64,000 nucleotides of DNA from Rhipicephalus microplus (GCF_043290135.1 NC_134705.1:57593771-57657770); one strand, 5' to 3'; numbered from the stretch's first letter, positions 40,545 through 52,595 are shown. Translations and numbers: made by a program. The notes: generated by a model not told the origin, from the letters alone.

Positions 40545-42358
40545 ATGGCGTCTCCAAATCAAGTCACCGGCTACGATCCGGAGTCCCTACAGATAATACA
40601 GATGGATACCGCTCAAACCGAGACACCTCTACCAACCGAGGAAGAGTACCTCAAGGATATGGTCCGCGTCTGGCGCGGAAGGAAGAACACAGCAGTGGCG
40701 TCGAGAGACGCCAGGGCTCCTGCAGCCAAACAACAAGCAGCGTCTCGCCCTCAGCAAGCACAGGGCAAGAACGCGCCGAGCGTCGCCTCGCAGCGCACCA
40801 AGCAACTCCAGTGGCGGCCGAAGAGCACGCCGCGCATCGAAGAAGACGACATCATAGTGGTGCTGAAACCGCGTGAGACGCTCGACCTCAAGGCCACGTT
40901 TGGTCCTGGACAAGCCGGCGCTGTAGTTCGCAGCATCCTCGGAGCCGACGCAAGTGTGGGACTTGCGGTGTGGCCCCTCTGGGATCAGAATGTACTTGTG
41001 TGCACGCTCAAATCAGTGGACGCCGCCGAGAGACTCCTCGGGGACATTAAGCTGCCAGTCGGGGGCCGCCAGCTAACATTCCGGGGACATCCCAAGCTCT
41101 CCGGTGAGTTCTGTCGGGGCATCGTGCATGTCTCTCAAGACGAAACGTCCGAAACTGTGAAAAGCAAGCTCAGTGCTGAGCCAAATATAGTGTCTGTGCG
41201 CAAGCTTGGGGACACCCCGGTTGCGGTGATCACCTTCGCGGGGACCAAGGTGCCACGGACGGTGTTATAAAACTGCGAGCGGCTCCCTGTTCGCTTGTAT
41301 AAGAAGACAGTGCCTGCATGCCCACTTTGTGGCTCAGTGGGCCATCGAGCAGATACTTGCCCGCGCCCGCAGCCCGGCCGCTGCACAAGCTGCGGCGTTC
41401 AGGTACCTGCTGCTACTCCTGACGGCCCTACGGAACACCAGTGCATTCCGAGCTGCATCCTCTGCGGCGGTGGCCACAAGACTGGAGCTCCCGGTTGTGC
41501 TGGACGGTTCCGGCAGCCGGTCAAGTCGGGATCCCCACGCGGATCCAAGCCGAGGACAACGGGGGGGGGGGGGGGAACGGGGGGAACAAACAGGCTCCGA
41601 CTCCCAAGACTGGCCCCAAGAAAGCACCAGCCGCCAAGTCGAATAAGCCAGAACTCAAGAAGACCGACACCGGGCACTCCACCAATGTAAAGCCTGGGAC
41701 CCCGTCGGGGCCTCCTGCCTTGGTCAAGGACTTCCCACCCTTGACACCCGTCCAAGCACAGGTGAGCTGTTGGGGTGGGGCAGTCTCTGGACCTTCCTCT
41801 TCTCCCTCCCCTACCGAAACTGCCCTACAGCAGCAGATAGGGGAGCTCAGGCGCCAGAACCAAATTCTTGCGCGCAAAATTCAGGATTTAGAAGCGAAGC
41901 AGGTTGGGTCATCCGAGCCAGTGCAGGAAGCCGAGGCAGAGGACGGGGATGACGGCTCTTTCGTCACATCCCGCCTCACTAGCGTCTCGCGGCAGGACGC
42001 GGGCACGGTAGTTGGACCAGCTTCCATTACCGGATCCATCGGTCGCATCGAGTCCCTAGAGCATAAAACCGAGCAATTAGAGGCGAGCGTGGCAGCCCTC
42101 CCCACTCAAATCATGTCGGCAGTCCGCGAGTCCTTTCAGGACATGTTCACGGCAGCCTTAACGCAAGCACTTCCCGAAATTGTCGCGCAGGTCTCTAACT
42201 TAGTCCTTAAAGCCATGCAGCCCTGGGTTATCGCCCAAATTAAAAACACCACTCAGAGCGACTTCCCGCAGGTTAAGCGCAAGCCGGCCTCCCGTCAGGC
42301 AGCAGAAGAAGGCTTTTCGGGGCCGGCTCCAGGTCCGGACCGGTCCTCTGCACCGTAA
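40545..42358 (+). pseudogene. LINE ORF1 (gag-like, three zinc knuckles), lightly damaged
   Basis: ORF1 binds element RNA in a ribonucleoprotein. Residues 1-240 form an unnamed N-terminal half; a TAA at 41268-41270 interrupts it, and the same frame resumes at once. Zinc knuckles follow: CPLCGSVGHRADTC, CTSCGVQ...HQC and CILCGGGHKTGAPGC. At the G15 run (41561-41575) the frame shifts and continues APTPKTGPKKAP, with a coiled coil (TALQQQIGELRRQNQILARK, then LEHKTEQLEASVAAL) to the stop at 42358. One stop plus one homopolymer indel are the only defects; the latter may be a sequencing artefact. Confidence 0.82.
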
Positions 42359-42372
42359 ATAAATACTAAAAG

Positions 42373-45300
42373 ATGGCTAGCCGATCTAATAAACAAGCTA
42401 AATATCTACAAAAATTTGAGATTATACAATGGAACTGCAGGGGTTTTAGAGCCTGGAAAAAACGGTCGCACTTTCAGCTCTACTTGCAGTCCCTCGGAAA
42501 CATGCCTGCCTTGCTTGCTTTGCAGGAGCCCGGTTTGGACGTCAAATTCTCTGGCTATAGCACTTTCCAGGGGGGGGCCCTCGTCATGCATCCTGGTGAA
42601 CAAGGCATATACCGCGATTCAGGTCGATTTAAACTTAAGTACTGAACAAGAATACACAATGGTCAGAGTACTGCCTCTCAGATGTCCCGACCAGTCAATA
42701 CACATCCTAAATATATACAGCCCCCCGCATAAGCCCCGCGTAACATTTAGCGAAATCTTCCTCCGGGCGATCAAGTTGGCAGACAAGGACCCCTTAGTGA
42801 TCGTGGGAGACTTCAATGCTCCCAGCCTTGACTGGGGCTATCACTACGAGAAGGCCAGAGGACGTAAGCTGGCGGAGCTTATCTCCACCCTTCGCCTCAC
42901 GCTGCTCACGAATCCGGCGTACCCCACTCGAGTGGGGAATTCGGTAACCCGTGACACGTGTCCGGACCTCTCTCTCGTAAAAAACGCTAAGGATGCTACC
43001 TGGGAGAACTTGGGCGATTCTCTAGGCAGTGATCACTGCCTTCTCCGGGTCACACTCCTGGAAAATTCAGCTCATAAAAAATGCGGTCAAGCCAAGTTAA
43101 CCGATTGGACCCAATTTCGCAATCAGACTATCCCTCCCGTACTATTTTCTGGAGGCTATGCAGAATGGGCTCAACACGTAAACAACATTCAGAAAAGACT
43201 TATTACTACCCTCCAAACCAACGAAGAAATCCCCGCAGTTGACACTCACCTCCTACACTTGTGGGAGGCGCGCCGAAGCTTAACAAAACGTTGGAAAAAG
43301 CAGAAGACTAACCGCAAATTACGTATCCGCATAGCCCAACTCACGGAACAAGCTGCAGCGTATGCTGCCCAACTCTCAGATTCAAATTGGATAGCCCGCT
43401 GCGACGCCGCAGCTCGTCAGATGAGCTCGAAGGGGACATGGCGTCTCTTTCGCAGTCTCATAGACCCCTCTCAAACGAGAGGGGAGGCGCAGAAGCAGCT
43501 CCGACGAGCTCTGCAAGGGTACCAAGGCACTCCGGCACAGCTTGCGGATGCTCTGTGCAATAGGTATCTCTGTCGTACGGAGGACCCGCCTGGGCCGGCG
43601 TACACGTACTCTGGTAAGCCTAACCACCAACTCGATGCCCGTTTTGAGTTGCATGACCTTAAAGCGGCTTTAGCTAAAATGCGCAGGGGTACGGCTCCGG
43701 GGCTGGACCGCATAACAGTAAAGCTGTTGGCAAACCTCCCTGACACAGCCTACCTCCATTTATTGGAATACATGAACGAGATCTGGGACGGCCATGCGCT
43801 CCCTTCCGAATGGAAAACGTCACTTGTGACTTTTATCCCCAAAGCAGGCAAGGCCGTGAATACGGAAAATCTGAGGCCCATATCACTGACTTCGTGCGCG
43901 GGCAAGCTTATGGAGACGATGGTACGGGATCGCTTCTCCCCATACCTTGAGGGCAAGGGCTTCTTTGCAGACACCATGTTTGGGTTTCGCCCACACATGT
44001 CTGCACAGGACGTCCTTCTCCAGCTCCATAGGGCCGTCATACAGCCCATAAGTATGCAACACAATGATAAAGCCATCCTCGCCCTTGATCTGAAGGGGGC
44101 TTTCGACAATGTTAAACACAGCAGCATCCTCGCTAACTTGAGCTCCACTGATTGCGGGGCTAAGGCCTTTGCATATGTCAGAGATTTTCTCTCTAAACGC
44201 CAGGCACTTCTTCGGATCGAGGACGAGGAATATGGCCCGTACATTATGGGAACACGGGGTACCCCACAGGGAGCAGTGTGATCACCACTCCTTTTCAACA
44301 TTGCTATGATGCGCCTTCCAAGCGAATTGGCCAGGGTGGAAGGCACCCAACACGCAGTATATGCCGACGATATTACAATCTGGACCACTGAAGGGAGCCT
44401 TGGTGAAATGCAGGAACGCCTTCAGCAGGCCGCATCCATAGTCGAGGCGTATGCCAACGATTGTGGACTCCAATGTGCTCCAAACAAATCAGAGCTTCTG
44501 CACGTTAGAACGAAGCCAAGAGATAAATCAGCCATACACATCTCCCTGTCTGGGGTTCCCATCAGAGAGGTGGAGGAGCTCCGGGTTCTGGTCCTGTTCA
44601 TTCACCACAGACTTAGACCGGACTCCACTATAGCGAAACTTAAGAGAATAGGCAAACAGGTAGGGTGCATGATCCACCGCGTTTCCAACAAGCGGGGTGG
44701 TCTGCGGGGCAGGGACGCGCTTCGGCTCGCGCATGCCTTCGTGACTAGCCGGATCCTCTACGCCGTCCCATACCTTCGCACTAACAAGCAAGAAGACGAA
44801 AGAATAGATGCCATCATTCGTAAGGCTACTAAACGAGCTCTCGATCTCCCGGTGGCCACTTCTAACGCCAAACTGAGGGCGTTAGGTGTGCTCAACTCCT
44901 ACCAGGAGTTGCGGGAGGCCCACCTTATGAATCAATATACGCGGCTCGTGCAGACGGCTCCCGGGCGCCGCCTGCTAAACCGTTTACATATACAGCACAC
45001 TTGCACTGCAGAGGAGGCGGAGCGTATTCCGGAACTATGGCGGCATATGCTCTCTGTCGCTCCACTCCCCAGTAACATGGATAAGCACACGCACGAAAGC
45101 AGAAGACAGGCGCGGGCTCGCACGCTTGAGAGGCAACACGGCTCCCGACCTGGTGTATTCTACGTAGATATAGCAGGGCCTTCGCCCACGGGATTTTACA
45201 CGGCCTCTGTAGTTCACCGGGAAAAGCATGTCAATGGGCTCTCGTTCCGAGCACAAAATCCAGAGCGCGCTGAGGAAGTCGCGATAGCGCTTGCTGCTGC

Positions 45301-45916
45301 GGACCCCAACTCGAAAGTTATCATCACGGACTCCCGGAAAGCATGTACTCATTACTTGGTAGGAGAGATATCCCCCCTAGCCAGCCAAATTCTAAAACGG
45401 GCTCTCGCTGATCCAGCCCCGAAACGCATCGTATGGGCTCCTGGCCATCAGGGCTTACGAGGTAATGAGGCCGCTGACGCGGCCGCCCGAGCGCTTACCT
45501 ACCGGGCTCCTCACCTTGGCTCTTATGACTCGGAGGCCAATACACCGCTGCTGCGGTTCAAAGAAATTCTGGCCTATTATCGTGACACTCACCGCATTTA
45601 CCCGGCTCCTGCAAAGGGGTTGAGTAAGGCGGAAGAGCGAACTCTAAGGCGCCTGCAGACAGGTACTCTACTCTGTCCTGCAATCCTAAAGCATTTCGAT
45701 GCGAACACAGATGGGCGGTGCCCATACTGTGGGGAGACGTGTGATATCTTCCACATGGTATGGGCATGTCCGAAAAATCCCCACCTACCCCCTTCCCCTA
45801 CCCCTTCCCGAGAGGCATGGGAGACTGCCCTCCTCAACTGCTCATCACTAGAGTCTCAACGGGCTCTAGTGAGACGGGCGCGAGTAGGGGCCTCGTCATG
45901 CGGTGTCCCGGACTAA
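42373..45916 (+). pseudogene. LINE ORF2 (endonuclease, RT, RNase H), lightly damaged
   Basis: ORF2 nicks target DNA and primes reverse transcription there. APE endonuclease: IQWNCRGF, LLALQEPG, VIVGDFNAPSLDWG and GSDHCLLR. Reverse transcriptase: LRPISLTSCAGKLMETMV, MFGFRPHMSAQD, ALDLKGAFDNV (motif A), GTPQGAV, and YADD at 44360-44371. RNase H: FYVDIAG, RAEEVAIAL, ITDSRKA and APGHQGLRGNEAAD, so the catalytic D-E-D-D set is present. Zinc motif CPYCGETCDIFHMVWACP near the end. Defects: a frameshift at the G8 run 42570-42577 and a TGA at 44279-44281 inside the RT PQG block. Its start 15 bp after ORF1 suggests coupled translation. Confidence 0.85.
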
Positions 45917-46001
45917 GGACGCCGACCATGTAGCAGGGTCATGCTTTGGCCCCGTACCTCTCTCTTCTCTCTTTTATAATAAATGTTTTTCATCATCATC
46001 A
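45917..46001 (+). repeat. LINE 3-prime UTR and (TCA)n tail
   Basis: A short 3-prime UTR carries ATAATAAATG and ends TTTTTCATCATCATCATC, directly followed by the right target-site duplicate. Confidence 0.8.
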
Positions 46002-46011
46002 TCCCGACGAA

Positions 46012-46689
46012 AGCGCTGGAAGCTAAGAAGAAAGGAATGGAAGGCGCAAAGAAAAACGTCACGCGCGCCTCCTGACTTTGGTCACCTTTTCCTTTTTTTC
46101 GAATGCGCGACTTTGTCAGCGTGATCACGCGTGAAAGCGTGGAGAAGTCGTGGCTTCCCACGGCAATCTCTGTACCGACCGAGTGTGCCATGTTCAAATC
46201 AGCGAATGACTGATAGATGGGCTTACTACGATTGGTTTTTGGGCTTATTCCGCCGATTGTCGAGAGAAGATAAAACAATTTTCAGCTGACTTTTATAATT
46301 TATTGTGAATTCCAAGTCTCTGTACTTACTCTTTGGCTTTAATATTTGGATGACATACAACATGGGAAGATTGCGTTGAAATGTTTAATGCCATAAGCTG
46401 CCCTATAAGTAGTAGTGTATTTTGACGAAATGTATGTTTGAGGTACCTTCAAGCACAAGGCAGCTGACGACGTAGTTAATCTGCGGCGGACATTTCCCTT
46501 TTGTCCCCCTGCTGTGCGGAACGTCTACTTGGTCACCCTTATTGGATGACACAGGACGAACAATCTTTCGGGGACCTGAAACAGAAGGCTGGGAAGTATG
46601 GTGGGCCACATCCACCCAACAATGTGCAGGGCAATTGGCGCCTTTCGCTCGGTAGAAGCCACTGCATGTGCACGATGAATATCGATGCC
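46012..46689. other. right half of the repeat hosting the LINE, then unassigned
   Basis: Up to about 46150 it probably continues the repeat at 39877-40274. After that nothing was recognised. Confidence 0.35.
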
Positions 46690-46830
46690 CTGGTCTAGAA
46701 GTGTGGCAGCTTGGGCTAGTTGGTATGGCATGACGATAGTTATAGCGCGAGAACAAAACGACGACGATACAGAGACAAGAAGGACACGAAATTTGGCGCA
46801 CTCCCAAAGAAGAGGAGAAAATCATCGGTC
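46690..46830 (+). repeat. single arm of a foldback-type repeat
   Basis: GGCAGCTTGGGCTAGTTGGT followed by GCGCGAGAACAAAACGACG resembles, in reverse complement, the outer edge of the foldback at 57481-57781 and its flank to 57812. Confidence 0.5.
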
Positions 46831-47195
46831 GTAACCACCCCGAAGCATCTTCACAACTTATGTGAGGGCTAAAGTGCCAAGAGGGCTAAAGCTGATGCTT
46901 TGCTAAGGGCTTTCGTACAAAACGATTCCGTTTTAACTGAATTGATTCGTTTTCGAGCTCACTTTCGTCGTATATTCATGAAGTATCGAATGAACATTGC
47001 ACTTTTTTTCGAGTGAGTTCGCACGTGATTCGTTTCTGGGTTAATTTTCACCTCGGCATTTTTTTAGCCCACACACAGCAATGCCAGAGGACCAGTTTGC
47101 CCCTACTCCCGCACCGAATACTGGCCGCGGCTGACACATTTTCGAGGGAGGATAAAAGTCTTGAAGCTCATGCACATCGATATAGGGTCACGCTG

Positions 47196-47265
47196 AAGAG
47201 CCCCTGGTAGTCGGAATTTCCGGAAGCTTCAACTACGGCGTTTTTAACGATATAGTGATTTAAGC
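47196..47265 (+). repeat. degenerate Ruka-like SINE fragment
   Basis: GAAGAGCCCCTGGTAGTCGG, ATTTCCGGAAGCTTCAACTA and ACGGCGT follow the SINE body order. Confidence 0.55.
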
Positions 47266-47754
47266 TATATTGAGGCTCGCGCAGGGGTAAACATCACTAC
47301 AAAAATAAAATACCCCTCTAGTTCCTACACAGACACGTGCACCCTTAGCATGGTGCATCTTCATCGATCTCCCGATATAATAAAATCCGCCTGACGTGAG
47401 CGCCCGCAAGAATTCGCGCGGGAACGTGCTTACTGACGGCACTGGCCAGTAAGAGATTAAAGAACTTGCAGTGAATACGGTGGCATCCGCCGTGGGTACA
47501 GATGGCATCATCAAAAGCGATGAGGGAGCTCGCAATCTCTAGCTGAGTTTGCGAGTTAATTTTAATTTTCAGGCCACGTGTTGCACTGTCATATTAGGCC
47601 CGCATGTCAACGGGAACCTCGAATGCCGACTGTCAGCAATTCCTGACCATGCTCGAAAAATATCTCGGGGGCCCCTTCAAAATAAACATCACCTTTCTAT
47701 GTTCTAACGTTCAGTTTCTTTGAACTTTGTTATAATATGGCTTAGTAATAATTG

Positions 47755-47900
47755 CTAGGGTGTAGCGTCTCGAGCGTAACCACCATGATGTGAGACGCCG
47801 AAAATTTGCTCCTGAAATTTCGAGCACCTGCGGTCCTTTAACGTGCAACCGAATGCACACTTGCAACGTGCCTTTAATAACGCACAGTGTGCCCGCCGCG
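47755..47900 (-). repeat. degenerate Ruka-like SINE fragment
   Basis: GGTGTAGCGTCTCGAGCGTA, ACCACCATGATGTGAGACGC, GCACCTGCGGTCCTTTAACG and TGCAACC match the SINE body at low identity. Confidence 0.6.
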
Positions 47901-48293
47901 CCATTCATCTGAATCGTGTGCCCTAATAATGTTGCCTCCTGCACACAACGTCACTCTGAGGTACTTGTGCGATGAGGCAACCACCAGCGCCTTTCCAAAC
48001 AGCGTCAGGGTTTCATGGCACGCACTGTCTGGAAAGGCGCTGGGATAAGGTGGGAGGGCACGTTAGGGAAACGCAGAGCTACTGTATATGCTACCTTTCT
48101 AAACGTAGCATATACACTAACTCTACAAGAACGATGTTTTAGGGGCTTTATGGCATAGATAAACTAGAGTTACTTTATATGCGTATGCAATATGTGTACG
48201 GAAACCAGGTATCTGGCGCCATCTGTTGAGTTGACGCCAAAGTATATTTGCCGGGCCTCGCCTCAAAGTAGGAGGCAAGAGCATTCAAAATAG

Positions 48294-48500
48294 TTGAGGA
48301 TAGATCCTGACACATACGCACCACAGTGCAGGCTCTGGGTCAGTCAAACAGCCACCCTGCACCACGTGGTATGGAAATGCCCACAAAATCCACCCTTAAA
48401 ACCCAGAGCACAGCACAACAATGTAGGGTGGAAGGCAGCTCTGTCGAGCTCGCATCCGAAGAGACAACAGGGCCTCGTGAGACCCTTGTTATCTCTCTCA
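48294..48500 (+). pseudogene. LINE ORF2 C-terminal fragment
   Basis: The frame reads HHVVWKCPQNPPLKPRAQHN and VGWKAALSSSHPKRQQGLV, homologous to the C-terminus of the LINE at 45916 and to 36850-37125. It is only a 3-prime piece. Confidence 0.7.
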
Positions 48501-48819
48501 GATTCTCTTTCTTATTATTACATAATCTTGTTTCCTCCTATTTCCCAGATTGCGCAGTTAATCGCGCTGTGATGCTGGCACATAAGTGCGCTAGGGAGGC
48601 ATCGAGAATTGTTCTCCCGCACGAAATGAGATTTCTTCCCGAAGGGAATTCCCGCGATTTATTTTGTGGCCGCATATATCTTACCTGCTGTTTATTTTGT
48701 TAGTAATAATATTAGTACTACTCTCACAATTTTTCGTTGCCACACGCACGCGCAACTCTACAAGTTTTTGTAAAATCCACATAGTAGATACAAATGGCCT
48801 GTAGCGTGGCTGTCGCATC

Positions 48820-49030
48820 ACCGCAGCCGTGGCCTCGTGGTAGAGTGTCCGCCTCGGCTGCGGGAGGTCATGGGTTCGAATCCCGCTGCCGCCGGATACC
48901 CCCGGTGTCTGCAAAATGGGCACAAGCATTCCCCCAGCCTGACACTCGGATTTGTTCAGGGGTGAGCCACTTGGGAAGGGAAGCCTACACCATTCAAATC
49001 CCGTCGAAACATGTGGGCACAAAATGAACC
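48820..49030 (+). repeat. tRNA-like SINE family B, copy 2
   Basis: The best copy: ACCGCAGCCGTGGCCTCGTGG, GTGTCCGCCTCGGCTGCGGG, box B GGTTCGAATCCCGCTGCCGCC, then GTCTGCAAAATGGGCACAAG and GAGCCACTTGGGAAGG. The tRNA-like fold is evident, but the acceptor and anticodon arms do not meet tRNA rules. Confidence 0.82.
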
Positions 49031-49280
49031 ATGAAATGAAAGGCAAGGGAGGTCACTGAAAAGGGAGGTAAAGGATGTCAAGGACGTTCGGCTGCGTGGT
49101 GAGAATTCGTTGTTCCCTGCTGTGCGTCGCACGCAGACTCAGAGCGTCACGTTGCGCGGTTACCGCTCGCAGATCGTGTGACGGGGCTCTCTTCGCAATA
49201 TGGTCGATGTGCATGGCGCGTGGCACATCGGTGGGGCTCCCTTTTTTTTCCTTTTTTCAAACCATTGTTTGTTAAAGCCG

Positions 49281-50374
49281 GTGTTAAAGGAGCACTGACC
49301 TCAAAATTCAATATAGAGATGTGCCTATAATTCGTTCGCTTGGTATGCATACGTCTTATTGGCCAAATATGAACCGCATTCATAGCGTGGAAGTTATTTT
49401 ATTTCATGTCAAACAGCGTAGAAAAGCTAAGGAGAAAAAACAAAAAACAGACTGCCTTGCGACATCGACACTAGTGCTACGTGCTCGGTGTTATACTGGG
49501 TGCGATAAATTACACAAATACCATCCTGAGTTACCAGCCGCTAGTAGCGATGACGTGTGCAATCCGAGTGTTCTTATCGTGGAGCCGACTGGCGCCGAAG
49601 CACAGAAACGCACTCGCTCGTCGCGTCTGATCTTCGTCGCACCGAATTGAATGATTTCACAGAACGGCGAAAGAAACGAAGATGATTAAACGTGTGCTTC
49701 GTCTGACCTCTGTCGCACTAAATTGAATGATTTCAAAGAACGGCGAAATGAAGGAGCATGATTAAACGTGTGCTTGTCGGTCAAAATGTTGGGGAATCGT
49801 GAGTTGCAAGTGAGTTGCAGTCGTCTCGTTCGAAGCCCGGAAAAAGCGCTATGAGGGTGTCTTTTCATATCACGTATGTGTTGCACGCCAACACGAGCAC
49901 AAGCTATCAAATGTGAAACAGCGTATAGTCAGATATATTCGCTAACAAGCAACACGCAGGTATCGTTTATTTTAGTTCACCTGTAGACTTTGCGTCCACG
50001 TAAAACTGGTTATACCATGTTAACCGTGAGAGGCTGGATAGGTAGGGCCATCTGGAGGTGCAAAAAACAACCTGGCAAGCAGGAAACGTATTCTATTTCT
50101 ACGCTGATGCTCATTCGCGACAGCTATATTGCATTGACCCCTCTTCGTTTACCAGAATGCTTTGCATACCCAAACACACCAATAAAGCTAAGATACACGA
50201 GCGAACATGGCTGAAGCGTGCATCTTCGGGCACCTCTGCTCTGCGGCTTGGAACGGCGTCCATTTCAGAATCACTGTTCTGCAAAAGGTCATCGAAGCGA
50301 ATATAGTTCGCGACGTCGCGAATCACGAGATTAGCAACGTCGCGAATCATGAGGGCATCCAAGCTCGAAACTAT
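49281..50374. other. unassigned stretch
   Basis: It contains the 76-bp tandem pair at 49625-49776 and otherwise no supported feature. Confidence 0.35.
49625..49776 (+). repeat. two tandem 76-bp units
   Basis: GTCTGATCTTCGTCGCACCG and GTCTGACCTCTGTCGCACTA open the units; both contain AATTGAATGATTTCA, GAACGGCGAAA and GATGATTAAACGTGTGCTT-like segments. Confidence 0.82.
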
Positions 50375-50760
50375 CGTAGAGTGTCCGGTTCGGCTGTGGG
50401 AAGTCATGGGCTGGACCCCACGTTCCACCGCTACCCACTGGTTTCGAAAAATGGCCACAGGCGTCCTGCGGCCTGACACTCAGCTTTCCTCACGGGTGAG
50501 CCACCTGGGAAGGGAAGCCTTCGCCATTCAAATCAAAGGAGGTCAAAGAATGTCTGGTACGTCGTGAGAAATCGTTGTTCTCTGCAGTGCGTAGCACGTG
50601 GACCCAGAGTCTCACATTGCGCGGTTATGCTGCTTCAGCAAGTCACAGATCGTGTGACGGTGCTTTCTTCGCAATATGGTCTATGTGCATGGCGGGTGGC
50701 ATATCGGAGTGGCACCCCCCTTTTTTGTTTTCGGACAATTATGTTAACGCCGGTGTTAAG
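50375..50760 (+). repeat. composite repeat module C with degenerate SINE B
   Basis: A decayed SINE B (50375-50535: GTAGAGTGTCCGGTTCGGCT, CCACTGGTTTCGAAAAATGG) is followed by the shared downstream segment with TCACAGATCGTGTGACGG and GCGGGTGGCATATC. Confidence 0.65.
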
Positions 50761-51029
50761 TTTGCGCCCAGGAAGCGACGGACCGAAACAGCGTGGGCGA
50801 GACACCGTTTGACATTGATTTTGTGGGCCACTACTTTTCACTGTGAGTAATACCATGACATGTTTTTGCTCAAGCAGAGTAATTTGGACGCTCGACTGAA
50901 AACATGTTGTTGGCTTTAGTAAACTGGCGGTCCATCGATAAACGAAGCGATACGCATGCGCAAATGGTACGATCGACACACACACACGAACACAAAAAAA
51001 CTTTATCTTTCTCTCTTTTTTGAGTTTTG

Positions 51030-51900
51030 GCGCCATCTTTTGACTTGACATCAAAGTATACTTGCCTATCTTCGTCTTAAAGGCGATAGATGGCGGAATA
51101 AATGAGTCTATGTGCAGAAATTCATTGATATTGAATAATGTTGTTTCCTCCTCCTTGCCGCGTATAAATTGGAGAATGGGGATCGCCCCATTGATGGCGC
51201 TGTGAAGCAGACAGCAGAGTGGGCTAGGGAAGCGTCATGAATTCCTTTTCCGCACAAATTTTGAGCACTGTCTTGGAGGAATTCCCACCATTTATTTTGT
51301 GACTGCCTATATCTTACTATGCTCTTTCTTTATTTATGTTTGTCGTTTTTGCTAGTGCACTCGCACGTTATTTTTACAAATTCTTGTAAACTTCACATAG
51401 TAGACACAAATGGCGCATAGCGCAGCGTCCGCATCACCACAGTCGTGGCCTAGTTGGTAGAGTGCCCGCCTCGGCTGCGGGAGGTGGTGGGTTCGAATCC
51501 CGCTGCCACCGGTCACCCACTGGTTTCCGTAAAATGGGCACAAGCGCTCACCTGCCTGACACTCTGGCCTTCTAAACGCTTGGGAAAGGAGCCTGCGCTT
51601 AAAACCCGTCAAATATCTCGTGAGTGGCTTAACGTGAAACCTCCTCTGGGGGAGACGCGTGGTTCAATGTCTGTCTGTCATGGAAAAGTCCGTGCAGACG
51701 ACGCAACTTAGGCGTTGTTGTATACAAAGCAACTTGGCAGAGAAACGTGGATGGTAGGTGCTGGAAAACCATACGAGCCTCCACGGGGGCAGCATGGCGT
51801 GGTATTTGCTCACGAGACCGCGGAGCCTTGCCCATTTGACTATAACAATGCCTAGTGTGTCTCGACGGGTAGCACACCAACGTGGCTCCTTTTTGACTTT
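51030..51900 (+). repeat. composite repeat module D
   Basis: The order is the same as module B: GGCGCCATCTTTTGACTTGA, a GAATTCCC-CCATTTATTTTGTG segment, SINE B at 51435-51640, and a GGGTAGCACACCAACGTGGC end. Confidence 0.65.
51435..51640 (+). repeat. tRNA-like SINE family B, copy 4
   Basis: ACCACAGTCGTGGCCTAGTTGGTAGAG opens the head; box B is GGTTCGAATCCCGCTGCCACC and CCCACTGGTTTCCGTAAAATGG follows. Confidence 0.8.
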
Positions 51901-52520
51901 TTAAAAAATTTGCTTTTGTTTGTTTGCTATTTCCTTGCCTATGAGTCTCAAGTCCATCGACGAATGTTCCAGTATTTGGGTAAGGGGGAGGGGGACCATA
52001 TTTTTTTGTTATGGGTGTTCTTCCATGCACGTATTGACATATTCATGCACGCGCGCACACACATAATGAAGTATTTGTTATGTTACAGAAATTCGGCAGG
52101 CTCACTCCCCTTGGTAATCGACGTTATACGAAGCATGCGGAAGGAAGGTGACCATGTTGTAATTTTTTTGAGTGACTCGTTATGAAATGACGCTAAATAC
52201 ATGTACAAATGTTGCACGCGCCAGCATATGTTGAACAGTTGCATAGGTATTTATAAGCAGTTGTTTGTACTGGCGCAACGATGCCAACAAGAGCATGAGA
52301 GTTAGCATCACCAAAAGTGGTAAATTGATACATGACGCGCTGGTCCTCGAGGATGGTAGCCCTGGAACCAGCTACATAAACTTCGGCGCGTGGCACCTTT
52401 AACTCGATGTGACGGCTGTGTCATAGTAGTAGATAGATAATGTTTAAAGAATTGGATAGCCAGCATGGCAGCCACAATTGACGTTTCACGATCATTACGG
52501 TCTATTCAAAAAGTGGTTCC
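51901..52520. other. unassigned stretch
   Basis: Nothing recognised. Confidence 0.35.
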
Positions 52521-52595
52521 GAGACCTGGTGTAGCTCGGTGGTAGAACACTTGATTGGCAGTTAAATTGCGGGGGTTCGATTTCTGCTGGGATCA
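52521..52595 (+). repeat. isolated tRNA-like segment (tRNA-derived, not a tRNA gene)
   Basis: GTGTAGCTCGGTGGTAGAAC (box A region) and GGGGGTTCGATTTC (box B) lie in tRNA spacing, but the acceptor stem ends do not pair well. Probably a SINE head. Confidence 0.5.

Larger units (their letters stand above)
40275..46001 (+). mobile_element. near-complete I-group non-LTR retrotransposon
   Basis: This is a 5.7-kb element with a 270-bp 5-prime leader, ORF1 with three CCHC knuckles, ORF2 with endonuclease, reverse transcriptase, RNase H and terminal zinc motif, AATAAA and a (TCA)n tail. It is flanked by TCCCGACGAA at 40265-40274 and 46002-46011. An RNase H domain after RT places it with I/LOA/R1-type LINEs. 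The defects are two in-frame stops and two frameshifts, both of the latter at G runs. Confidence 0.85.
46831..48084. other. unassigned stretch with two old SINE fragments
   Basis: Apart from the SINE relics at 47196 and 47755 nothing was recognised. Confidence 0.35.
48085..49280 (+). repeat. composite repeat module B
   Basis: It begins with a segment also found at 36640-36850 (AGTTACT-TATATG, TCTGGCGC-TCTGT, CGCCTCA-AG), then a LINE ORF2 3-prime fragment, then the tRNA-like SINE B, and ends GTGGCACATCGGTGGGGCTCC. The end signature recurs in the other modules. Confidence 0.65.

Noticed and set aside
41561..41575. Programmed frameshift at the G15 run in LINE ORF1
   Set aside because: A sequencing or replication slip at a homopolymer is simpler; no pseudoknot or conserved slippery heptamer was seen.
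48820..48895. Functional tRNA gene in SINE B
   Set aside because: Box A and B are good, but the acceptor and anticodon arms do not fold properly and the same sequence recurs with a common 3-prime body.
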